This document shows, piece after piece, positions 42,589 through 49,491 of a stretch of DNA of 49,491 bases (position 1 is its first letter; the number at the start of each line of letters is the position of its first letter). A program made the position numbers and the translations under genes. Source of the stretch: JAFMPW01 sp040830565 (lineage in GTDB: Bacteria; Bacteroidota; Bacteroidia; Flavobacteriales; Flavobacteriaceae); NCBI GenBank assembly GCA_040830565.1, contig JBFOMC010000042.1:1-49491 (forward strand). The letters are read 5' to 3'. The notes below the pieces were generated by a model. The model was not told the DNA's origin. It searched no databases and saw only the letters and a list, made by a program, of their open reading frames with translations.

Positions 42589-43563
42589 ATGGAACATCTG
42601 GACGTACTTATTGTCGGGGGAGGCCCTATTGGTATCGCCTGTGGTCTTGAAGCCAAAAAGAAAGGGCTTAACTACCTTATTGTGGAGAAAGGGCCTATTG
42701 TAAATTCCCTTTTTAACTATCCCATTAACATGCAGTTTTTCTCATCCTCCGAGCGATTAGAGATAGATGAGATTCCATTTATCAGTAAGGAAGCCAAACC
42801 CAAAAGGAATGAGGCTCTGGAATACTATCGCCGCATTGTCACCTCTAACAAGCTCAATATTAAGCTCTTTGAAAAAGTAGAAGAGATAAATTCAGGTGAT
42901 AGTCAATTCTCCATTATTACGGACAAGTCGAGTTATACAGCCGCCAATGTAATTGTTGCCACAGGGTTTTACGACCTGCCAAATACCATAAATGTACCTG
43001 GAGAAGACCTGCCGAAGGTTTCTCATTATTACAAAGACCCCCATTTTTACGCAAGTCAGAAACTAGCTATCATTGGTGCCAGTAACTCTGCCATAGATGC
43101 TGCGCTGGAATGTTGGAGAAAAGGGGCCGAAGTAACCTTGATCATTCGAGGCCCGGAAGTGGGCAAGCGGGTTAAATATTGGGTAAGACCAGATATTATC
43201 AATAGAATAGAAGAGGGCAGTATTGCGGTATATTACAACAGTCAGGTTAAGGAAATAAGAACGGAAGAAATTGTTATTTCTACCGAAGACGGAGAGCTAA
43301 CATTAGAGAACGACTTTGTTTTGGCCTTAACCGGGTATATGCCAAATTTTGAGTTTTTGGAAAAAATAGGAATTCAACTGTCCGATGATGATAAAAAATT
43401 CCCGCATTACAATCAGGATACCATGGAGACCAATGTAAAAGGACTCTATTTGGCGGGAGTCATTTGCGGAGGAATGGAAACCCATAAGTGGTTTATTGAA
43501 AACTCCAGGATACACGCTCCTATCATTATCGCGCATATTCTTGAACAAAAACAACTCAACTAA
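42589..43563 (+). CDS. ypdA: YpdA-type FAD/NAD(P) thiol-disulfide reductase
   Basis: 324 residues. FAD motif VLIVGGGPIGIACGLEA (4-20), then FNYPINMQFFSSSERLEIDEIPFI, VIVATGFYDLPNTINVPGEDLPKVSHYY, and an NADPH motif AIIGASNSAIDAALECWRKGAEVTLI (near 160-186). This is the YpdA (Bdr) pattern, which reduces bacillithiol disulfide; there is no CxxC active site as in thioredoxin reductase. Bacillithiol is known or predicted in Bacteroidota. The asparaginase-type gene starts six bases later. Confidence 0.9.
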   Translation: MEHLDVLIVGGGPIGIACGLEAKKKGLNYLIVEKGPIVNSLFNYPINMQFFSSSERLEIDEIPFISKEAKPKRNEALEYYRRIVTSNKLNIKLFEKVEEINSGDSQFSIITDKSSYTAANVIVATGFYDLPNTINVPGEDLPKVSHYYKDPHFYASQKLAIIGASNSAIDAALECWRKGAEVTLIIRGPEVGKRVKYWVRPDIINRIEEGSIAVYYNSQVKEIRTEEIVISTEDGELTLENDFVLALTGYMPNFEFLEKIGIQLSDDDKKFPHYNQDTMETNVKGLYLAGVICGGMETHKWFIENSRIHAPIIIAHILEQKQLN

Positions 43564-43569
43564 GGGCTA

Positions 43570-44505
43570 ATGCATAAAAATTTCTCCATAGCAATCCATG
43601 GTGGCGCTGGTACTTTGTTAAAAGGTATGATGACCTCAGAGAAAGAAGCTGCTTATAAAGAGGCCCTGTCAAATGCGCTTGAAAAAGGTTATAAGGTGCT
43701 GCAATCCGGAGGTACATCTATTGAATCTGTAACAGAAGCCGTAAAGACACTAGAGAACTCTCCCCTGTTTAATGCCGGAAAAGGAAGTGTCTTTACAGCC
43801 GATGGATCCCATGAGATGGACGCCTCCATCATGGATGGAAAAACGTTGAATGCCGGGGCCGTGTCTTTGGTTACTGGGATCAAAAATCCCGTAGCCCTTG
43901 CCCGGGATGTTATGGAGCATAGTGATCATGTCTTTCTGGCCGGAAAGGGTGCCATGGAGTTCGCGAAAAAAATGAATTATACCCTTGAGTCAGAGGATTA
44001 TTTTCACGATGATTTTCGGTATGAACAATGGCAGGAGATTAAAGATTCTGATCATTTTCAACTAGATCATTCGGCTAAGGGGGATGAAAAGTTTGGTACG
44101 GTCGGCGCAGTGGCCTGCGATCTCTCTGGGAATATTGCTGCTGCTACCTCTACTGGTGGGATGACAAATAAACGCTACGGAAGAGTCGGAGACAGTCCAA
44201 TGATTGGAGTGGGCAACTATGCCAACAACAAGACCTGCGCTGTGTCTTGTACCGGGAGTGGGGAATATTTCATTCGTGCCGTGGTGGCCTATGACGTCTC
44301 CTGTCTGATGGAATTCAAAGGACTGTCATTAGAAGAGGCCTGTACCCAGGTAATTCAGGAAAGATTACTACATATTGAGGGCGACGGTGGCCTCATTGCC
44401 GTTGATGCTCATGGGAATGTAGCAATGCCCTTTAATACTGAAGGAATGTACAGGGCCTGCAAAACATCCACAGGTCGGGAAGAAATTGCAATCTACCGCA
44501 ACTAG
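43570..44505 (+). CDS. Isoaspartyl peptidase / L-asparaginase (Ntn hydrolase, type 2)
   Basis: 311 residues. IAIHGGAGT at 8-15, FNAGKGSVFTADGSHEMDASIMDG, and the autocleavage Thr in GTVGAVACD at residue 177, which becomes the N-terminal nucleophile after self-cutting. GSGEYFIRA follows in the beta subunit. It hydrolyses beta-aspartyl dipeptides, including beta-Asp-Arg from cyanophycin, and asparagine. It lies next to cyanophycinase and shares a CTAG at 44502-44505 with it, where both stop codons fall. In this place its main substrate is probably the beta-Asp-Arg product. Confidence 0.93.
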   Translation: MHKNFSIAIHGGAGTLLKGMMTSEKEAAYKEALSNALEKGYKVLQSGGTSIESVTEAVKTLENSPLFNAGKGSVFTADGSHEMDASIMDGKTLNAGAVSLVTGIKNPVALARDVMEHSDHVFLAGKGAMEFAKKMNYTLESEDYFHDDFRYEQWQEIKDSDHFQLDHSAKGDEKFGTVGAVACDLSGNIAAATSTGGMTNKRYGRVGDSPMIGVGNYANNKTCAVSCTGSGEYFIRAVVAYDVSCLMEFKGLSLEEACTQVIQERLLHIEGDGGLIAVDAHGNVAMPFNTEGMYRACKTSTGREEIAIYRN

Positions 44506-45365
44506 GCGGTAATAAATGGCGCATCTAAGGGTAATACCTCTACCTGTCTTTTGGTAATATTAAATTTATCCCCATTGGTCAGCACGTGAGCCTTTAGGTT
44601 TACCAGAGACATAGGGGTCCCTTGTTTAAGCACCTCCACATTATTATGCTTAAGATCTCTGGGATCAAAAAGTATTACCATCCCGGAACCAATCACTTCA
44701 AAGGTGTTACAATTTTTAATCACTAAGCCCGTGTCCTCTGCCAGGCCAACTCCCATTAAATTTGGAAACTTGGCTACCGCTTCTGCGAGTCGCCCGAACC
44801 TCCCCCTTCTTATGAAGTGCGAATCAATGATCAAATTTGGTATAAAACCCATCCCTTCGGCCATGCCGACTGCTCCTTTAACCAAGGATTCCTGACTACT
44901 TCCTCCGGTTATCATCTCCAAGGACATACACATTGCCCCGGCACTGGTACCTGCGATGACAAGTGCTTCCTTGGTAAATCTCTCTTTCAGGATGGCGTGT
45001 ATTGAAGTACCCCCAATTTTCTCGGTGATTTTAGACTGGTTTCCTCCCGAGAACATCACACAAGCCGCTCGTCTGATGAGATCAATATTCTTTTCGTCTT
45101 CAGATGCTTCCCTTTCTCTAATGTCTAACACGACAACATTGGTACAGCCCAATTTACCGAAGGCATTCAGATAGTTTTGTCCTACCTCTTCAGGAATACT
45201 TGATGCTGTAGGGACCACGACGATCAGCGCATCATTTCCTCCGCACTCTCTGACCACTCTAGAAAGTATCCCATCGGCTATATATTCCAGGTGATATTGT
45301 TCTCCTGCTTCATTGCCTTTATCCTCATTCCCGCCAATAGGTATCAGGGTTCCTTTAATATCCAT
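44502..45365 (-). CDS. cphB: Cyanophycinase
   Basis: 287 residues from the ATG ending at 45365; the frame extends two codons to a GTG at 45371, less likely. LIPIGGNEDKG opens the protein; CVMFSGGNQSKI, the nucleophile GTSAGAMCMS (Ser at about residue 141) and ADGILSRVVRECGG are the S51 family marks. It cuts the cyanophycin polymer to beta-Asp-Arg dipeptides. No signal peptide is visible, so it acts on the cell's own stores. It is divergent from cphA with 95 bases between, and convergent with the isoaspartyl peptidase. Confidence 0.94.
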   Translation of the reverse strand: MDIKGTLIPIGGNEDKGNEAGEQYHLEYIADGILSRVVRECGGNDALIVVVPTASSIPEEVGQNYLNAFGKLGCTNVVVLDIREREASEDEKNIDLIRRAACVMFSGGNQSKITEKIGGTSIHAILKERFTKEALVIAGTSAGAMCMSLEMITGGSSQESLVKGAVGMAEGMGFIPNLIIDSHFIRRGRFGRLAEAVAKFPNLMGVGLAEDTGLVIKNCNTFEVIGSGMVILFDPRDLKHNNVEVLKQGTPMSLVNLKAHVLTNGDKFNITKRQVEVLPLDAPFITA

Positions 45366-45460
45366 TTGCACAATTATTTAGCTGCAAAAATAAGTTTAAT
45401 GTCCGAAAAAATATCATATATTTATGAAATTCGCTCTACACTAACTAAAGCTCAGGTATT

Positions 45461-48100
45461 ATGAAGATAAGAGAAATAAATGCAATGCGAGGACCCAATT
45501 ATTGGTCCGTAAGGCGACATAAGTTGATTGTGATGGTTCTGGATTTGGAGGAGATGGAAGAGTACCCGACAAATAAGGTTCCCGGATTTCTGGATAGGCT
45601 AAAAGCCATGTTCCCCAGCATGTATTCGCACAGATGCTCAGAAGGTTGTGAAGGCGGATTTTTTATGCGTGTGGAAGAAGGAACCTGGATGGGTCATGTT
45701 ATTGAACATATTGCCTTGGAAATACAGACCCTGGCGGGTATGGACACCGGTTTTGGAAGAACCAGGGGCTATGGCGAAAAAGGAGTATACAATGTGGTTT
45801 TCTCTTATATAGAAGAGGACGTAGGGCGCTACGCCGCCAAAGCGGCAGTTGCGGTTTGCGAAGCCCTTATTGCCGGAGAGGACTACGATCTTGAAGAAGA
45901 TATTCAACGCATGCGCGAACTTAGGGAAAGTCAAAGACTGGGACCGAGTACCGGGTCTATTGTAGAGGAAGCCGAAAGTAGAGGAATCCCGTGGATACGT
46001 CTGAATCAATATTCTCTGTGCCAATTGGGCTATGGGGCTAACCAAAAGCGAATTCAGGCCACAGTTACCAGCGAGACCAGCAGTATTGGTGTAGAACTGG
46101 CTTGTGATAAAGAAGATACCAAATACCTTTTGGAACAGGCCGAAGTTGAAGTCCCGAGAGGAGATATTATTAGTAGGGAAAGTAGTCTGGAAGCTGCCTG
46201 TAGGTATGTCGGCTATCCCCTGGTAATAAAACCCATTGACGGCAATCACGGAAGGGGAATCACCGTTGACATCAACTCTTATGAGCATGCCTTGGAAGCG
46301 TTTAAAGCTGCTAAAGAGGTTTCCAGGAGGGTAATTGTCGAAAAATATATTACGGGTGAAGATTATAGATTACTTGTCATTAACAACATCCTTGTTGCTG
46401 CCGCCAAACGAACCCCGGCGCATGTGGTGGGAGACGGAAAATCTACTATTGAGGAATTAGTAGCTGAGGTAAATAAAGATCCTCGCAGGGGTTATGGTCA
46501 TGAAAAAGAACTTACAGAGATCACCATAAATGATCTTACTAAGACCATTATAGCTGATGCCGGATATACCGAAGATTCCGTTTTGGCAGAGGGAGAACGA
46601 CTCGTTTTAAAAGATACGGCTAACCTAAGTACAGGCGGTACCGCAGAAGATGTGACAGATATAGTGCATCCTGCTAATGTTTCTATGGCAGAACGAATCT
46701 CTAAGATTATAGACCTAGATATCTGTGGTATTGATGTGATGACCAGTGATATAAGCAAACCACTTTCTGAAACCGGAGGAGCTGTACTGGAAGTGAACGC
46801 CGGACCGGGCTTTAGAATGCACCTTGCTCCTACCACGGGCCTACCCAGGAATGTTGCTGCCCCGGTGATTGATAAATTGTTTCCCAAACAAGGGGATACA
46901 GGCCGGATTCCTATAGTAGCTATTACAGGAACTAACGGTAAAACCACCACCAGCCGATTAATTGCGCATATCGCTAAAATGAGGGGTCATAGAGTTGGTT
47001 ACACTACTAGCGATGGGGTGTACATACAAAACAGACTCCTAATGAAGGGAGATTGCACCGGTCCTGCCAGTGCTGAATTTGTATTAAAAGATCCTACGGT
47101 CAATTTTGCAGTGCTAGAATGTGCCCGGGGCGGACTCTTAAGAGCTGGTCTTGGCTTTAAAAATTGTGATGTCGCAATAGTGACCAATGTAGCCGCAGAT
47201 CACCTGGGGTTAAAAGGCATTCACACTATAGAGCAGCTGGCGAAAGTAAAAGGAGTAATTCCGGAAACTGTACTCCCAGGGGGCTACGCAATTTTAAATG
47301 CCGATGACGATCTGGTGTACGACATGAGAAGAAACATCAACTGTAATCTTGCCCTATTCTCCATGGATGAGAACAATCCAAGAATTAAGGCTTTACAGAG
47401 AATAGGCGGTATTAGCGCCGTATATGAGAACGGTTATGTGACACTTTGTAAAGGAGCTTGGAAAATGCGGATCATGAAGGCCGAAAATATTCCACTAACC
47501 TATGGCGGGAAGGCCACTTTTATGATACAAAACATATTGCCTGCTATTATTGCGGCCAACGTTCAGGGCATAAGTATAGAAGACACCAAGGCGGCCCTGG
47601 AGACCTTTATTCCCTCCGCAACCCAAACACCCGGGCGTTTAAATCTTTTTAAATTCAATGATTTCAATATTTTACTCGACTATGCTCATAACCCGGCAGG
47701 AATGAGAGCATTACAGAAGTTTACAGATAATCTGGATGCCACGGTAAAAGTTGGTATCATTGCAGGTATTGGAGATAGGCGAGAAGAAGACAATAATGAA
47801 ATTGGCAGTATAGCTGCGGAAATGTTTGACGAGATCATTATAAGGCAAGACAAACACCTTAGAGGTAAATCTGAGGAAGATCTAATAAGAATGCTCGATG
47901 ATGGTATAAAAAAGGCCAACCCGAAAAAGAAAACTACTATTATACCTTCTGAAAGCGACGCCATAAATCATGCGGTTGCTCATGCCCAAAAGGGTTCTTT
48001 AATAGTGCTGTGTAGTGACGTGGTACCAGACGCTTTAGATCTTGTAAAAAAGCTTAAAGAAAAAGAGGCCAACGGAAGCCTTGCCGTCGCGGATAAATAA
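45461..48100 (+). CDS. cphA: Cyanophycin synthetase
   Basis: 879 residues, the usual CphA1 length. An N-terminal helper domain (about 1-160), an ATP-grasp domain (about 200-480, with YPLVIKPIDGNHGRGI near 253-268 and GAVLEVNAGPGFRMHLAP), then a Mur-ligase-like domain (about 485-870) with the P-loop TGTNGKTTTSRL near 488-499 and LLDYAHNPAGMRAL near 743. The ATP-grasp half adds Asp to the backbone and the Mur half adds Arg to the side chain. Together with the two hydrolases next to it, this makes a complete nitrogen and carbon reserve cycle. Confidence 0.97.
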   Translation: MKIREINAMRGPNYWSVRRHKLIVMVLDLEEMEEYPTNKVPGFLDRLKAMFPSMYSHRCSEGCEGGFFMRVEEGTWMGHVIEHIALEIQTLAGMDTGFGRTRGYGEKGVYNVVFSYIEEDVGRYAAKAAVAVCEALIAGEDYDLEEDIQRMRELRESQRLGPSTGSIVEEAESRGIPWIRLNQYSLCQLGYGANQKRIQATVTSETSSIGVELACDKEDTKYLLEQAEVEVPRGDIISRESSLEAACRYVGYPLVIKPIDGNHGRGITVDINSYEHALEAFKAAKEVSRRVIVEKYITGEDYRLLVINNILVAAAKRTPAHVVGDGKSTIEELVAEVNKDPRRGYGHEKELTEITINDLTKTIIADAGYTEDSVLAEGERLVLKDTANLSTGGTAEDVTDIVHPANVSMAERISKIIDLDICGIDVMTSDISKPLSETGGAVLEVNAGPGFRMHLAPTTGLPRNVAAPVIDKLFPKQGDTGRIPIVAITGTNGKTTTSRLIAHIAKMRGHRVGYTTSDGVYIQNRLLMKGDCTGPASAEFVLKDPTVNFAVLECARGGLLRAGLGFKNCDVAIVTNVAADHLGLKGIHTIEQLAKVKGVIPETVLPGGYAILNADDDLVYDMRRNINCNLALFSMDENNPRIKALQRIGGISAVYENGYVTLCKGAWKMRIMKAENIPLTYGGKATFMIQNILPAIIAANVQGISIEDTKAALETFIPSATQTPGRLNLFKFNDFNILLDYAHNPAGMRALQKFTDNLDATVKVGIIAGIGDRREEDNNEIGSIAAEMFDEIIIRQDKHLRGKSEEDLIRMLDDGIKKANPKKKTTIIPSESDAINHAVAHAQKGSLIVLCSDVVPDALDLVKKLKEKEANGSLAVADK

Positions 48101-48123
48101 GTTTAGATAAAGGCTCCGAAATA

Positions 48124-48152
48124 AAAAAGGGAAGCCAAATGCTTCCCTTTTT
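48124..48152. terminator. Bidirectional terminator between cphA and the surface protein
   Basis: AAAAAGGGAAGC and GCTTCCCTTTTT pair over 12 bases around CAAAT. T-runs in the stem serve either direction. It lies 23 bases from the cphA stop and 19 from the stop of the convergent gene. Confidence 0.9.
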
Positions 48153-48171
48153 CTATGAGCTTATACAACTA

Positions 48172-49491
48172 TCAATCCTTCACTATCATTCTTTCACTAG
48201 TTACAATACCTTTACCATCAACAATACTGATATTGTAAACGCCTCCTTCCAGTCTGTGGATGGGCAATAGATAAATGTTGCCGCTTCCAATATCCGAAGC
48301 CTTATATGTGGCTACCAGTCTACCCAACATGTCATGTACGTAAATCTCTGAAACGCCATTTTGGGCATTGGAAACTTCAATATTGATCTCATCTACGGCT
48401 GGGTTCGGATACACTCTAACACCCAGGAGAACAATAGGATCCTTCTCCAGATCGGTACCGGTTGCAATATCGTCAGTCTCTTCCGAAACCGCATCCGAAT
48501 TTTCCTTGGCACCGCTTCCTGAGACTATTCCCAGAATCTCCATGGCCGAGAGTTTAGGTTGGTCCACACCATCCGGGTCAAGGGCATTGAAGGCCAGATT
48601 CAGTGTTCCGTCTGAAACAGTCACGATAAAAGTCTTCGTAACTTCAGTTTGTGGTCCTACATCTACATTGATATCGTAGTCATCTAAGAGTGTTGTACCT
48701 TCAATCGCTACATCAAATATTCGTGATCCTGCTCCACCAGTACCACCGCCTGTAGCACCCCAATAGATCTCAGCGAAATGCAGAATTACTTCGTACTGCC
48801 CATCAGCCAAAGGAACATTGTAGTCAAATTCCCTTTGGTTAGAACTGCGTTCTGTTTTATACAGATCTGCTACTTCAGCAGAAGCATTTGTATAGGCACG
48901 TCCTCCGTCAAAATCCTGGTCAGCTTCAAATAAAAGTCCCGAATGCGATAGCGCCGGACCACCTGCGTTAATCCTTTTCACGAAGCCAGCAACGGGATCG
49001 TTAACCGTGATCTGAACTGTGGCCATGTCGGATCCGCCAGGACCAGTGACCGTTAACTCAACATTATATACACCAGGTGCGGTGAATACGTGTTGTGGAT
49101 CGGCCAGTGTAGAGCTACCTCCATCATCAAAGTCCCATGAGAAGCTCGTGGCATCTGTGGAATTGCTTCCGGTGAAATTCACCGTTAGATCGGGATCACC
49201 ACTTGTAACATCAGAGGAAGCCACAGCAACTGGCGGGTCTGCAGGAGCCATATTCCCGATAATCTCTATCGCAGACAGCTTAGGTTGATCTACTCCGTTA
49301 ATGCCTGTGGCATCAAAGTTCAGGTTTAATGTACCATCTGTCATAGTAACCGGGAAGTTCTTGGTCACCTCCGTTTGAGGCCCAACATCCGCATTGATAT
49401 CGTAATCATCAAGAATCAGATTGCCTTCCATCGTAACATCAAACACCCGCTGAGCCGTACCCAGAGCTCCACCTCCTGTGGCTCCCCAATA
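48172..49491 (-). CDS. Malectin and PKD domain surface protein with T9SS sorting tail (partial)
   Basis: The frame is open at the right edge, so the N-terminus is missing; 439 codons are seen, of which the last 424 follow an in-frame ATG. In order: the end of a malectin-type domain (DDYDINADVGPQTEVTK), a PKD domain (PPVAVASSDVTSGDPDLTVNF to GVYNVELTVTGPGGSDMATVQITV), a second malectin domain (FVKRINAGGPALSHSGLLFEAD through GVDQPKLSAMEI), an acidic linker and a C-terminal type A T9SS domain (VRVYPNPAVDEINIEVSN to GVYNISIVDGKGIVTSERMIVKD). The protein would be exported by the type IX system and attached at the surface, likely binding carbohydrate. Confidence 0.9.
   Translation of the reverse strand, partial: YWGATGGGALGTAQRVFDVTMEGNLILDDYDINADVGPQTEVTKNFPVTMTDGTLNLNFDATGINGVDQPKLSAIEIIGNMAPADPPVAVASSDVTSGDPDLTVNFTGSNSTDATSFSWDFDDGGSSTLADPQHVFTAPGVYNVELTVTGPGGSDMATVQITVNDPVAGFVKRINAGGPALSHSGLLFEADQDFDGGRAYTNASAEVADLYKTERSSNQREFDYNVPLADGQYEVILHFAEIYWGATGGGTGGAGSRIFDVAIEGTTLLDDYDINVDVGPQTEVTKTFIVTVSDGTLNLAFNALDPDGVDQPKLSAMEILGIVSGSGAKENSDAVSEETDDIATGTDLEKDPIVLLGVRVYPNPAVDEINIEVSNAQNGVSEIYVHDMLGRLVATYKASDIGSGNIYLLPIHRLEGGVYNISIVDGKGIVTSERMIVKD

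Noticed and set aside
45638..46288. 216-residue open frame on the minus strand inside cphA
   Set aside because: Shadow of the cyanophycin synthetase. It has no family motif, is rich in Phe, Ser and Gly runs and has no ribosome site, while the plus-strand frame has all expected motifs.
1..49491. Prophage or integrative element
   Set aside because: No integrase, transposase, tRNA end, phage structural gene or flanking repeat was found; the accessory first third has no mobility gene.

Overview
The window looks like chromosomal DNA of a marine-type member of the Flavobacteriaceae (Bacteroidota); the genus cannot be fixed from sequence alone. Evidence: a 287-residue primary sigma factor of the Bacteroidota type next to pnp, promoters with the Bacteroidota -7 box TAnnTTTG, a lipidated TamA (TamL), PorT beside ubiE, a protein with a type IX secretion (T9SS) C-terminal domain, many lipoproteins, an AccD without a zinc ribbon, and moderate-to-low GC. 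I see no tRNA, rRNA, CRISPR array, integrase, transposase or phage gene.

Region 1 (1-17.9 kb) is accessory: short operons of small stress, detoxification and regulatory genes. It holds a CPBP protease end, an EthD-like protein, an SDR oxidoreductase next to an AraC regulator, a second AraC paralogue, four NTF2/SnoaL-like domains (one fused to an alpha/beta hydrolase), DUF5655, a short DNA-alkylation-repair protein, SRPBCC proteins, and a DoxX - cyclase - Dph6-like ATP-pyrophosphatase operon. It continues with a Crp/Fnr regulator, VanZ, a DUF1080 lipoprotein, an ArsR - AHSA1 - DUF1059 - GyrI-like run behind two tandem palindromes, and a lipoprotein - HupE - membrane-anchor cassette.

Region 2 (18-36.5 kb) is mostly core: rsmG, a front-end fatty-acid desaturase, an aspartate aminotransferase, trkA-trkH for potassium uptake, ubiE/menG-porT, a TrmH-family rRNA/tRNA methyltransferase, tamL, fba, accD, a lipoprotein, rpsO, pnp and rpoD. 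Two things stand out. trkH carries an in-frame TAG stop in an otherwise intact frame. The gaps on both sides of ubiE-porT are built of 7-nt repeat units of several unrelated sequences.

Region 3 (36.5-49.5 kb) holds an operon of a beta-propeller/cytochrome c lipoprotein, a TPR lipoprotein and a methyltransferase, then rpe, a CBS-domain protein and ypdA. A compact cyanophycin locus follows: isoaspartyl peptidase, cyanophycinase and cyanophycin synthetase, enough to make the Asp-Arg polymer and break it down again. The window ends inside a malectin/PKD surface protein with a T9SS tail, which would depend on the secretion system that PorT belongs to.
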